A stretch of DNA of 9,494 bases from Pelotomaculum sp. UBA4789 (lineage in GTDB: Bacteria; Bacillota; Desulfotomaculia; Desulfotomaculales; Pelotomaculaceae), in contig DHGV01000014.1 in NCBI GenBank assembly GCA_002402945.1, positions 1-9,494 of the forward strand. Direction: 5' to 3'. The notes under the pieces are model-generated. The model searched no databases and was not told the DNA's origin. It saw nothing but the letters and a program-made list of their open reading frames with translations. Below are positions 1 through 6,947 of this stretch, piece after piece. Numbering within the stretch: the stretch's first letter is position 1; the number at the start of each line of letters is the position of its first letter. Both the position numbers and the translations under genes were made by a program.

Positions 1-11
1 TTTGGTTCTTT

Positions 12-18
12 CCTCCTT
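12..18 (-). promoter_or_regulatory. Ribosome binding site of the next gene, expected tuf
   Basis: AAGGAGG on the minus strand is followed by only 11 more bases before the window ends, with no start codon in them at a usable distance. A gene must therefore begin at or just beyond the left edge. Conserved order after fusA predicts tuf (EF-Tu), but none of its coding sequence is in the window. Confidence 0.75.
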
Positions 19-58
19 AAATTCTAGATTGGTGAGTATTTTGCTTTATTAAAAGAAC

Positions 59-74
59 TGTTAGGTTTCTAACA
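59..74 (-). repeat. Short perfect inverted repeat in fusA-tuf spacer
   Basis: The minus strand reads TGTTAG, a 4-nt AAAC loop, then CTAACA, a 6-bp perfect stem 9 nt after the fusA stop. The transcript continues GUUCUUUU, a weak uridine run. With four of the six pairs A-U and no GC-rich core it is unlikely to be an efficient terminator. It could be a partial terminator, a processing signal or chance. Confidence 0.35.
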
Positions 75-83
75 TCCTATTTT

Positions 84-2159
84 TTACCCGTGTCTTCTGG
101 CTATAATGCCTTCGGCTATATTATCCGGTATCTGGGCATAATTTCCGAGCTGCATGGTGTACGTACCCCGCCCTTGTGTGCGGGAGCGCAGGTCAGTGGC
201 ATAGCCAAACATCTCTGAAAGCGGAACACTGGCATTGATAACCTGAGCTCCGAAACGCGGGCCCATTTCCTCAATCCTGCCGCGCCGGGCATTGAGATCC
301 CCGATCACATCACCCATATATTCTTCATTTACAACGACTTCTACTTTCATTACCGGCTCAAGCAATACTGGCCCAGCCTTCGCGGCAGCGTTCTTAAATC
401 CCATCGAACCGGCAATTTTAAAGGCCATCTCAGATGAGTCAACCTCATGGTAGGAACCATCTAAAAGAGTTACAGTCACATCAATAACGGGAAATCCCGC
501 CAGGACCCCGTTCTCCATGGCCTCTTTAACTCCTGCCTCAACAGCGGGTATATATTCTCTGGGAACCGTGCCGCCGATAATTTTATTAATAAACTGGAAG
601 CCGGTACCCGGCTGACCGGGTTCAATCTCCAGCACCACATGGCCGTATTGGCCTCGTCCGCCTGACTGCCTGATAAACTTACCCTCGGCCTTGGCCTTTT
701 TCCGGATGGTTTCTTTATAAGCCACCTGGGGCCGGCCAACATTAGCTTCGACCTTGAATTCACGCAGCATCCTGTCAACAATGATTTCCAGGTGCAGTTC
801 ACCCATGCCCGAGATCAGCGTCTGGCCGGTTTCGGCGTCCGTATTAATCCTGAAAGTCGGGTCCTCTTCGGCTAACTTCTGCAGGGCTACCCCCATTTTT
901 TCCTGGTCAACCTTGGTCCTGGGTTCGATAGCTACCTGGATTACCGGTTCCGGGAATACCATTATTTCCAGTATGATCGGCGCCTTTTCATCACAAAGTG
1001 TATCTCCGGTAGCAGTCGTTTTCAAACCGACAGCTGCCACGATATCGCCAGCACCAACTTCCTGAATGTCCTCCCGGTGATTGGCGTGCATGCGAAGAAT
1101 TCGTCCGATCCTTTCCTTGCGCTTTTTAGCAGGGTTGTATACGTAGGAACCTGCTTTCAGCTGACCTGAATAGACCCTGAAAAAAGTCAGCTTGCCCACA
1201 TAAGGATCAGCCATAATCTTAAAAGCCAGTGCTGAAAACGGTTCCTCATCACTGGGCAGGCGGATTTCCTCCTCGCCGGTATCAGGATTTATTCCCTTGA
1301 CTCCGGGCAGGTCTGTGGGCGCCGGCAGGTAATCCACAATGGCGTCAAGCAGCGGCTGAACCCCTTTGTTCCTGAAAGAAGACCCACAAAGTACCGGCAC
1401 TATCTTCACCGCAAGGGTGGCTTTGCGCAGTCCTGCTTTGAGGTCCTCCTCAGTCAGGTTCTCGTTTTCGAGATATTTCAGCATCGAGTCTTCGTTTACC
1501 TCAGCAACCGCTTCAATCAAGCGGTTCCGCATTTTTTTTGCCTCATCTGCTAATTCAGCAGGGATGGCTGTTTCCACACAGCTTTCGCCCAGGTCATCAG
1601 TGTATATTATTGCCGTTTGCCGCACCAGGTCAATAATCCCGGTAAAGCTGTCTTCCATCCCAATGGGCATTTGAATGGCAACAGGGTTTGATCCAAGCCG
1701 TTTTCTGATCATCTTTACGCCTTCATAAAAATCAGCGCCGACCCGGTCCATCTTATTTATATATGCTATCCGAGGCACACCATACTTATCGGCCTGCCGC
1801 CATACTGTTTCCGATTGGGGCTCAACACCGCCAACAGAACAAAATACCGCGACCGCTCCGTCCAGTACGCGCAGGGAGCGTTCTACTTCTACTGTGAAGT
1901 CCACGTGGCCTGGCGTGTCGATGATATTAATCTGGCTGTCGCGCCACAGACAGCTGGTAGCGGCAGAGGTAATCGTTATCCCCCGCTCCTGCTCCTGGGC
2001 CATCCAGTCCATAGTGGCCGTCCCGTCATGAACTTCCCCGATTTTATGAACCCTGCCGGTGTAATACAGGATTCGTTCAGTGGTAGTTGTCTTGCCGGCG
2101 TCAATGTGGGCCATTATTCCGATGTTTCGAGTCTTATCCAACGATAGCTGACGCGCCAT
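84..2159 (-). CDS. fusA: Translation elongation factor G
   Basis: EF-G is the GTPase that drives tRNA-mRNA translocation and, with ribosome recycling factor, splits terminated ribosomes. At 691 residues it has the normal length. The G domain shows the P-loop AHIDAGKTT (17-25), RGITI of switch I (59-63), DTPGH (81-85, His85 being the catalytic histidine), NKMD (135-138) and a G5-like CGSSF (258-262). Domains II and III follow (about 290-480), then domain IV with SGGRGQYGHV and the tip loop GSYHEVDSSE, in which His571 corresponds to the decoding-site histidine of other EF-Gs, and domain V to the C-terminus. All expected motifs of the main housekeeping EF-G are intact, which argues against a ribosome-protection paralogue such as TetM. 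It starts 14 nt after rpsG and is followed by an 83-nt spacer leading to the expected tuf. Confidence 0.99.
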   Translation of the reverse strand: MARQLSLDKTRNIGIMAHIDAGKTTTTERILYYTGRVHKIGEVHDGTATMDWMAQEQERGITITSAATSCLWRDSQINIIDTPGHVDFTVEVERSLRVLDGAVAVFCSVGGVEPQSETVWRQADKYGVPRIAYINKMDRVGADFYEGVKMIRKRLGSNPVAIQMPIGMEDSFTGIIDLVRQTAIIYTDDLGESCVETAIPAELADEAKKMRNRLIEAVAEVNEDSMLKYLENENLTEEDLKAGLRKATLAVKIVPVLCGSSFRNKGVQPLLDAIVDYLPAPTDLPGVKGINPDTGEEEIRLPSDEEPFSALAFKIMADPYVGKLTFFRVYSGQLKAGSYVYNPAKKRKERIGRILRMHANHREDIQEVGAGDIVAAVGLKTTATGDTLCDEKAPIILEIMVFPEPVIQVAIEPRTKVDQEKMGVALQKLAEEDPTFRINTDAETGQTLISGMGELHLEIIVDRMLREFKVEANVGRPQVAYKETIRKKAKAEGKFIRQSGGRGQYGHVVLEIEPGQPGTGFQFINKIIGGTVPREYIPAVEAGVKEAMENGVLAGFPVIDVTVTLLDGSYHEVDSSEMAFKIAGSMGFKNAAAKAGPVLLEPVMKVEVVVNEEYMGDVIGDLNARRGRIEEMGPRFGAQVINASVPLSEMFGYATDLRSRTQGRGTYTMQLGNYAQIPDNIAEGIIARRHG

Positions 2160-2163
2160 TCAA

Positions 2164-2175
2164 GATCACCCCTTT
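2164..2175 (-). promoter_or_regulatory. Ribosome binding site of fusA overlapping rpsG stop
   Basis: The minus strand reads AAAGGGGTGATC, ending 4 nt before the fusA ATG. The GGTGATC part matches the far end of the anti-Shine-Dalgarno complement. Its first bases lie in the rpsG TAA stop, so a ribosome ending S7 synthesis covers the EF-G initiation region. This suggests translational coupling, which is inference. Confidence 0.8.
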
Positions 2176-2644
2176 ACCACCTGTAATGCGCAAATGCTTT
2201 GTTAGCCTCCGCCATCTTATGCGTATCTTCCCTTTTCTTAGCGGAAGCGCCTGTGCCTGCTGCAGCGTCCATAATTTCGCCGGCCAGTTTCTCTTCCATA
2301 GTCCGCCCTGCGCGATCCCTGGAATACTTTGTCAGCCAGCGGATTGCCAAGGTCTGCTTACGATCGTGCCGTACTTCTATCGGCACCTGGTAATTGGCGC
2401 CGCCTACCCTGCGAGCTTTAACTTCGAGGACCGGCATAATATTTTTCATCGCTGCCTCAAATACCTCCAGGGGATTCTTACCGGTTTTTTCTTTAATAAT
2501 ATCCAGCGCACCATATACTACAGTCTCAGACAGACTCTTTTTGCCGTCCAGCATAACCTGGTTGATCAGTTTGGTTAAAACCTTACTCCGGTAAACGGGG
2601 TCCGGTAAAACTTCACGTTTAGGAATTGCCCCTCTTCTCGGCAT
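2174..2644 (-). CDS. rpsG: 30S ribosomal protein S7
   Basis: S7 is a primary 16S rRNA-binding protein that organises the head of the 30S subunit and borders the E site. The 156-residue length is the usual bacterial size. It begins MPRRGAIPKR with a basic N-terminal arm, has the rRNA-contacting beta hairpin around residues 73-91 (EVKARRVGGANYQVPIEV), then RWLTKYSR and the conserved C-terminal stretch KKREDTHKMAEANKAFAHYRW from about 136. The ATG has a strong AAAGGAGGG ribosome binding site 6 nt upstream (2651-2659). In E. coli, S7 represses its own str operon by binding the rpsL-rpsG spacer; here that spacer is only 45 nt, so the same structure is not evident. Its TAA stop overlaps the ribosome binding site of fusA. 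Confidence 0.99.
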   Translation of the reverse strand: MPRRGAIPKREVLPDPVYRSKVLTKLINQVMLDGKKSLSETVVYGALDIIKEKTGKNPLEVFEAAMKNIMPVLEVKARRVGGANYQVPIEVRHDRKQTLAIRWLTKYSRDRAGRTMEEKLAGEIMDAAAGTGASAKKREDTHKMAEANKAFAHYRW

Positions 2645-2650
2645 ACATTT

Positions 2651-2659
2651 CCCTCCTTT
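2651..2659 (-). promoter_or_regulatory. Ribosome binding site of rpsG
   Basis: AAAGGAGGG on the minus strand sits 6 nt before the rpsG ATG. It is a near-consensus site at ordinary spacing and supports the annotated start. Confidence 0.85.
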
Positions 2660-2681
2660 GCTGTGAATCTTGTAAACCCTT

Positions 2682-2699
2682 GAAAAAATTTATTTTTTC
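2682..2699 (-). repeat. AT-rich inverted repeat around the rpsL stop codon
   Basis: GAAAAAA and TTTTTTC form a 7-bp perfect inverted repeat separated by 4 nt. The rpsL TAA is the first three bases of the loop on the coding strand. The arms are almost all A-U, so the RNA hairpin would be weak, and no separate uridine tract follows. It is not called a terminator. Confidence 0.35.
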
Positions 2700-3064
2700 G
2701 GCCGCTTAGATCCGTATTTTGAGCGTGCCTTGTTCCTGTTTTGCACACCAGCGGAGTCGAGAGCACCACGCACTATATGATATCTGACACCCGGCAGATC
2801 TTTCACCCTGCCGCCGCGGACCAGGACAACCGAGTGCTCCTGTAAATTATGTCCAACACCTGGGATATAGGAGGTTACCTCAATGCCGTTGGTAAGCCTT
2901 ACCCGGGCCACTTTGCGTAAAGCTGAGTTAGGCTTCTTGGGGGTTGTAGTATATACCCTTGTGCAGACACCTCGCTTTTGCGGGCATTCTTTCAAGGCCG
3001 GGGCAGTTGATTTCTGGATAATTTGTTCCCTGCCTTTGCGAACAAGTTGGCTGATAGTTGGCAT
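2690..3064 (-). CDS. rpsL: 30S ribosomal protein S12
   Basis: S12 lies at the decoding centre of the 30S subunit, where it contacts helices of 16S rRNA and monitors codon-anticodon pairing. The protein has 124 residues. The conserved loop TTTPKKPNSALRK contains Lys43, and GGRVKDLPGVRYH contains Lys88, Asp89 and Pro91; these are the classic streptomycin resistance or dependence positions and all are wild type. The C-terminus is basic (SKYGSKRPKK). The start is the ATG at 3062-3064. The frame stays open to a GTG at 3077-3079, but that codon is part of the AAGGAGGTG ribosome binding site and cannot be the start. Cys27 and Cys34 are present as in the E. coli-type protein, and the N-terminal insertion I recall from Bacillus S12 is absent. 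rpsG follows after 45 nt. Confidence 0.99.
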   Translation of the reverse strand: MPTISQLVRKGREQIIQKSTAPALKECPQKRGVCTRVYTTTPKKPNSALRKVARVRLTNGIEVTSYIPGVGHNLQEHSVVLVRGGRVKDLPGVRYHIVRGALDSAGVQNRNKARSKYGSKRPKK

Positions 3065-3076
3065 GTCTTTAGAATA

Positions 3077-3085
3077 CACCTCCTT
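3077..3085 (-). promoter_or_regulatory. Ribosome binding site of rpsL
   Basis: AAGGAGGTG on the minus strand is an extended match to the 16S rRNA 3' end, 12 nt before the ATG at 3064. Its final GTG is in frame with rpsL, but being inside the pairing region it is not a plausible start. The family N-terminus MPTISQL agrees with the downstream ATG. Confidence 0.88.
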
Positions 3086-3109
3086 CCGGTAAATAAAAGT
3101 TATATATAA

Positions 3110-3361
3110 TCATTCTTCAACAATAGCAGCAACAGCGCAGCCTACCTCGATATGACAGGCTTTACCTAAAGACTGCATGGTATCAACCTGAATTATGGGG
3201 ATGCCTTTTAAAGCGCTTAACTGGATAATCGGCTCTGTAACAAACCGATCGGCATTTTGGGCCACATAAACAGCCTTAGCCTGGCCGCGCTCTATGGCTT
3301 TCATGGTTTGCTTGGCGCCCACAGTTTTTTTCCTTGATGAAAGCAGACGCTCATTAGCCAT
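3110..3361 (-). CDS. L7Ae-family K-turn RNA-binding protein (YbxF-like)
   Basis: This is an 83-residue protein of the ribosomal L7Ae/L30e/S12e/Gadd45 family, the type called YbxF or RplGB in Bacillus. Known relatives bind kink-turn RNA motifs. The bacterial role is not settled, and ribosome association and RNA chaperoning have been suggested for relatives. The family signature is the stretch VGAKQTMKAIERGQAKAV at residues 14-31, followed by VAQNAD, and a C-terminal SLGKACHIEVGCAVAAIV. The ATG at 3359-3361 is chosen because GGGAGG sits 7 nt upstream; a longer in-frame reading from a TTG at 3374-3376 would start inside that ribosome binding site. There is no signal peptide or membrane segment, so it is cytoplasmic. 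It sits between rpoC and rpsL, the standard Firmicutes position, which supports the assignment. The stop is TGA. Confidence 0.95.
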   Translation of the reverse strand: MANERLLSSRKKTVGAKQTMKAIERGQAKAVYVAQNADRFVTEPIIQLSALKGIPIIQVDTMQSLGKACHIEVGCAVAAIVEE

Positions 3362-3368
3362 GATAAAA

Positions 3369-3374
3369 CCTCCC
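3369..3374 (-). promoter_or_regulatory. Ribosome binding site of the L7Ae-family gene
   Basis: GGGAGG on the minus strand lies 7 nt before the ATG at 3361. It overlaps an in-frame upstream TTG (3374-3376), which rules out the longer five-residue extension and sets the N-terminus as MANERLL. Confidence 0.85.
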
Positions 3375-3402
3375 AAAAATCAGACACTTAAATATCGTAT
3401 CA

Positions 3403-6400
3403 TTACTGAAGTTCGTTGTCAATTACCTGGCTGTCCATTTCCTCATCAATTATTTCATCTTCCATCATATCATCATCTTCAGCACTGATCACTATGTTGC
3501 GGTAGCGTGACATACCCGTGCCTGCCGGAACAAGCTTGCCGATAATCACATTTTCCTTCAAGCCTAAGAGCGGGTCCATCTTGCCTTTAATAGCGGCATC
3601 TGTAAGCACCCTGGTGGTTTCCTGGAAAGATGCTGCCGACAGGAAAGAATCGGTTGCCAGTGAGGCCTTGGTAATCCCCATCAAAAGTGCCTTGGCAGTG
3701 GCCGGTTCGCCGCCTCTCATAATTGCCCGGTTATTTTCATCCTCAAACTCAAATATATCGATCAGACCGCCGGGCAGAAGCTCGGTATCACCAGGCTCTT
3801 CTAATTTAACCCTGCGCAGCATTTGACGGATCATCACTTCTATGTGCTTGTCGCTGATATCCACGCCCTGAAGCCTGTACACCCTTTGCACCTCTTGTAA
3901 AAGGTATACCTGCACACCCTGAATTCCTTTAATCTTCAGCAGATCATGCGGATTTACCGAGCCTTCGGTCAATTCATCCCCGGCATAAATCCGATCGCCG
4001 TCCCTGACTTTTAGGCGGGCGCCATAAGGGACCTGGTAAATAGTTTTTTCACCATTGTCAGTCGTAGCTTCAATCTCCCTGCGCCCCTTTATTTCCCGCA
4101 CCTCAACGGAGCCGTCAGCTTCAGCAACAATAGCCTGGCCTTTGGGCCTCCTGGCCTCGAAAAGCTCTTCAACCCGCGGCAGGCCCTGGGTAATATCATC
4201 CCCCGCCACGCCGCCGGTGTGGAAAGTACGCATTGTGAGCTGGGTACCCGGCTCACCAATACTTTGAGCGGCAATGATGCCTACCGCCTCGCCGATATCC
4301 ACCTTGTGGCCGGTTGCCAGGTTTCGTCCGTAGCACTTGACGCAGACTCCATAACGGGTCCTGCAGGTTAATACTGAACGAATTTTCACCTTGGTAATAC
4401 CAGCCGCTATGATCGCCTCGGCCTGTTCTTCACTAATTTCCTTGTCTGCTGTTGCCAGCACTTCACCTGTTTTCGGATGTATTACATCCTCCAGCGCGAC
4501 ACGACCATTAATGCGGTCTTCCAGTATTTCAATAACTTCATTACCGTCTTTTATTTCGATTACTTCGATCCCCTGGGTGGTGCCGCAATCTACTTCCCGG
4601 ACAATTACGTCCTGGGCGACATCTACCAGCCGGCGTGTGAGATAGCCTGAATCAGCCGTCCTCAGTGCGGTGTCAGCAAGGCCTTTCCTGGCGCCGTGAG
4701 TTGATATAAAGTATTCCAGAACTGTCAGCCCTTCCCGGAAATTAGCCTTGATCGGCAGGTCTATAATCCGGCCGGAGGGGTCTGCCATCAGCCCGCGCAT
4801 CCCCGCCAGCTGGCGGATTTGCTGAATATTACCCCGGGCGCCTGAGTTAGCCATCATAAATACCGGGTTGAAACGATCGAGATCTGCGATTAACGCTTCT
4901 GTCACCATCTTGGTGGCATCATTCCAGATTCCGATCACAGTCTGGTAACGCTCCTCTTCCGTGATCAGACCGCGGCGGAACTGAAGCTCCACCTTTTCTA
5001 CCTGCATCTCGGCCTCTTTAAGAATTTCTGCTTTCTCCGGGGGAATAGTGATATCCTTAATCCCGATTGTTAAGCCCGCCCTGGTAGCGTAAGTAAAACC
5101 AAGTTTTTTAACCCCGTCCAGCAGCTTCGTCGTGGCTGAAAAGCCGAGCTTGCGGTAACACTTATCCACAATCGTGCTCATTGCTTTCTTATCCGCAACT
5201 TTATTATAAAATCCGTCCCACTCCATTTTTTTCAGTTCTTCTGGTATTATGTCATTGAACAATACCCTGCCAACTGTGGTTTCGACCAGGCCCAACCCGG
5301 GAATACGGACCTTTACCTTGGCGTGCAGGCTGACTGCTCCGTTATCATAAGCCATAACAGCCTCTTCCGGATCTTTAAATGCTTTGCCGCAGCCTAACGC
5401 ATCCTTCTTTTCCGTGGTCAGGTAATAGCAGCCCAGAACCATGTCCTGGGTAGGGATGGCAACCGGCCGGCCGTCCTTGGGATTTAATATGTTGTTTGAC
5501 GACATCATTAACAGTCTGGCCTCAGCCTGTGCCTCCGCAGAGAGAGGAACGTGCACAGCCATTTGGTCTCCGTCAAAGTCAGCGTTATAAGCAGTACATA
5601 CCATCGGGTGAATCTGGATGGCCTTGCCGCTTACCAGCACCGGCTCAAACGCCTGGATCCCCAAACGATGCAGAGTGGGGGCGCGGTTCAACATGACCGG
5701 GTGATCTCTGATCACTTCTTCAAGGACGTCCCAAACTTCCGGGCGCACCCGCTCAACCATCCGTTTTGCGCTTTTGATGTTATGCGCGTGGCCATCGTTA
5801 ACCAATCGTTTCATCACGAAAGGTTTGAATAATTCCAGCGCCATTTCCTTGGGCAGACCACACTGATGAATGTGCAGATCCGGTCCCACGACAATAACCG
5901 ATCGGCCTGAATAGTCAACCCTTTTCCCCAGCAGGTTCTGGCGGAAACGGCCCTGCTTCCCTTTCAGCATGTCCGAAAGGGACTTTAGCGGCCGGTTGCC
6001 GGGGCCTGTAACCGGGCGCCCGCGGCGTCCGTTATCAATCAAGGCGTCAACCGCTTCCTGGAGCATTCTCTTTTCATTCCGGACGATAATGTCCGGAGCT
6101 CCCAGGTCCAGCAGTCTTTTGAGCCGGTTATTCCGGTTGATCACCCGGCGGTAGAGGTCATTCAAATCTGAGGTGGCGAAACGTCCGCCATCCAGCTGTA
6201 CCATCGGCCGCAGCTCGGGAGGAATTACCGGAACAACTTCCAGGACCATGCAATAGGGCTTGTTCCCGGACTTGCGGAAAGCCTCCACCACTTCCAGGCG
6301 GCGGATAGCCCTGATCTTGCGCTGACCGGTAACTTCCTTAAGTTCCTGGCGAAGATCCTTGGTAAGCTCTTCAAGATCGATCTCTTCCAGGAGCTTTTTA

Positions 6401-6924
6401 ATCGCCTCTGCTCCCATGCTGGCCTTAAAAGATCCTTCGTATTTTTCCCGGCATTCGCGGTACTCCGTCTCACTCAGGAGCTGTTTTTTAACCAGGCTGG
6501 TATCACCGGGGTCAGTTACTATATAGGAAACAAAATACAAGACTTTTTCCAATGACCTGGGAGACATGTCGAGCAGCAGTCCCATCCGGCTTGGAATACC
6601 TTTAAAGTACCATATATGTGAAACCGGCGCGGCCAGCTCGATATGGCCAAGTCTTTCACGGCGCACCTTGGAACGGGTGACTTCAACGCCGCACCTGTCA
6701 CAAATAACTCCCTTATAGCGCACGCGCTTGTATTTACCGCAATGACACTCCCAATCACGGGTAGGCCCAAAAATGCGCTCACAAAACAGGCCGTCCCTTT
6801 CGGGTTTTAAAGTGCGGTAATTTATAGTTTCAGGCTTCTTCACTTCACCGCTGGACCAGTCACGAATCTGCGCTGGTGTCGCCAAACCGATCCGGATACG
6901 ATCAAAATTATTTAAATCCAGCAA
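3403..6924 (-). CDS. rpoC: RNA polymerase subunit beta'
   Basis: This is the catalytic beta' subunit of RNA polymerase, 1173 residues, complete. The N-terminal zinc site is Cys60, Cys62, Cys75 and Cys78 (CHC...CDRC). The catalytic NADFDGDQ motif (447-454, at 5563-5586) supplies Asp449, Asp451 and Asp453 for the active-site magnesium. The bridge helix lies around 733-770 (STHGARKGLADTALRTADSG). The second zinc site is Cys780 with Cys854, Cys861 and Cys864. The trigger loop region (AAQSIGEPGTQLTMRTFHTGG, about 885-905) continues directly into GDDITQGLPRVEELFEAR, so the large gammaproteobacterial insertion is absent, as expected in Firmicutes. The start is TTG: an in-frame TAA lies in the ribosome binding site (6937-6939), and the resulting MLDLNNF matches the family N-terminus. 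The C-terminus is acidic (13 Asp/Glu in the last 27 residues). It lies 62 nt after rpoB and 41 nt before the L7Ae-family gene. Confidence 0.99.
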   Translation of the reverse strand: MLDLNNFDRIRIGLATPAQIRDWSSGEVKKPETINYRTLKPERDGLFCERIFGPTRDWECHCGKYKRVRYKGVICDRCGVEVTRSKVRRERLGHIELAAPVSHIWYFKGIPSRMGLLLDMSPRSLEKVLYFVSYIVTDPGDTSLVKKQLLSETEYRECREKYEGSFKASMGAEAIKKLLEEIDLEELTKDLRQELKEVTGQRKIRAIRRLEVVEAFRKSGNKPYCMVLEVVPVIPPELRPMVQLDGGRFATSDLNDLYRRVINRNNRLKRLLDLGAPDIIVRNEKRMLQEAVDALIDNGRRGRPVTGPGNRPLKSLSDMLKGKQGRFRQNLLGKRVDYSGRSVIVVGPDLHIHQCGLPKEMALELFKPFVMKRLVNDGHAHNIKSAKRMVERVRPEVWDVLEEVIRDHPVMLNRAPTLHRLGIQAFEPVLVSGKAIQIHPMVCTAYNADFDGDQMAVHVPLSAEAQAEARLLMMSSNNILNPKDGRPVAIPTQDMVLGCYYLTTEKKDALGCGKAFKDPEEAVMAYDNGAVSLHAKVKVRIPGLGLVETTVGRVLFNDIIPEELKKMEWDGFYNKVADKKAMSTIVDKCYRKLGFSATTKLLDGVKKLGFTYATRAGLTIGIKDITIPPEKAEILKEAEMQVEKVELQFRRGLITEEERYQTVIGIWNDATKMVTEALIADLDRFNPVFMMANSGARGNIQQIRQLAGMRGLMADPSGRIIDLPIKANFREGLTVLEYFISTHGARKGLADTALRTADSGYLTRRLVDVAQDVIVREVDCGTTQGIEVIEIKDGNEVIEILEDRINGRVALEDVIHPKTGEVLATADKEISEEQAEAIIAAGITKVKIRSVLTCRTRYGVCVKCYGRNLATGHKVDIGEAVGIIAAQSIGEPGTQLTMRTFHTGGVAGDDITQGLPRVEELFEARRPKGQAIVAEADGSVEVREIKGRREIEATTDNGEKTIYQVPYGARLKVRDGDRIYAGDELTEGSVNPHDLLKIKGIQGVQVYLLQEVQRVYRLQGVDISDKHIEVMIRQMLRRVKLEEPGDTELLPGGLIDIFEFEDENNRAIMRGGEPATAKALLMGITKASLATDSFLSAASFQETTRVLTDAAIKGKMDPLLGLKENVIIGKLVPAGTGMSRYRNIVISAEDDDMMEDEIIDEEMDSQVIDNELQ

Positions 6925-6931
6925 AAGAACG

Positions 6932-6938
6932 CCTCCTT
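6932..6938 (-). promoter_or_regulatory. Ribosome binding site of rpoC (fixes TTG start)
   Basis: The minus strand reads AAGGAGG, 7 nt before the TTG initiation codon at 6922-6924. The rpoC frame has a TAA at 6937-6939, partly inside this site, so no upstream start in that frame is possible. TTG therefore has to be the start unless the protein begins internally and lacks its conserved N-terminus. Confidence 0.9.
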
Positions 6939-6947
6939 ATTAATCAT

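Noticed and set aside
21..49. Possible tuf promoter with TAGAAT as -10
   Set aside because: The hexamer at the right distance upstream reads ATAAAG, which does not resemble TTGACA, and no extended -10 is present.
2087..2578. 163-codon open frame on the plus strand, opposite rpsG and the start of fusA
   Set aside because: It lies entirely antisense to well-supported S7 and EF-G genes, has no recognisable domain and is rich in residues typical of reverse-frame translation. Other plus-strand open frames across fusA, rpoC and rpoB were rejected for the same reason.
2575..2769. 64-codon minus-strand frame bridging the rpsL end and rpsG start, reachable by slippage on the A6 run
   Set aside because: The peptide resembles nothing known and is explained as an out-of-frame reading of rpsL and rpsG. 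No slippery heptamer in the correct phase with a stimulatory structure is evident.
3065..3079. Five-residue longer S12 starting from GTG
   Set aside because: The GTG is inside the AAGGAGGTG ribosome binding site, and the family N-terminus begins at the downstream ATG.
3362..3402. Possible K-turn (CTGA and GGGA near each other) before the L7Ae-family start, suggesting autoregulation
   Set aside because: The two elements are separated by only a few U residues and no flanking stems can be drawn, so a kink-turn cannot form as seen.
6912..6947. Tiny ORF (ATG ATT AAT AAG ..., 11 codons) overlapping the rpoC start
   Set aside because: No ribosome binding site precedes it, it runs through the rpoC ribosome binding site in another frame, and it ends almost at once. 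Most likely chance.
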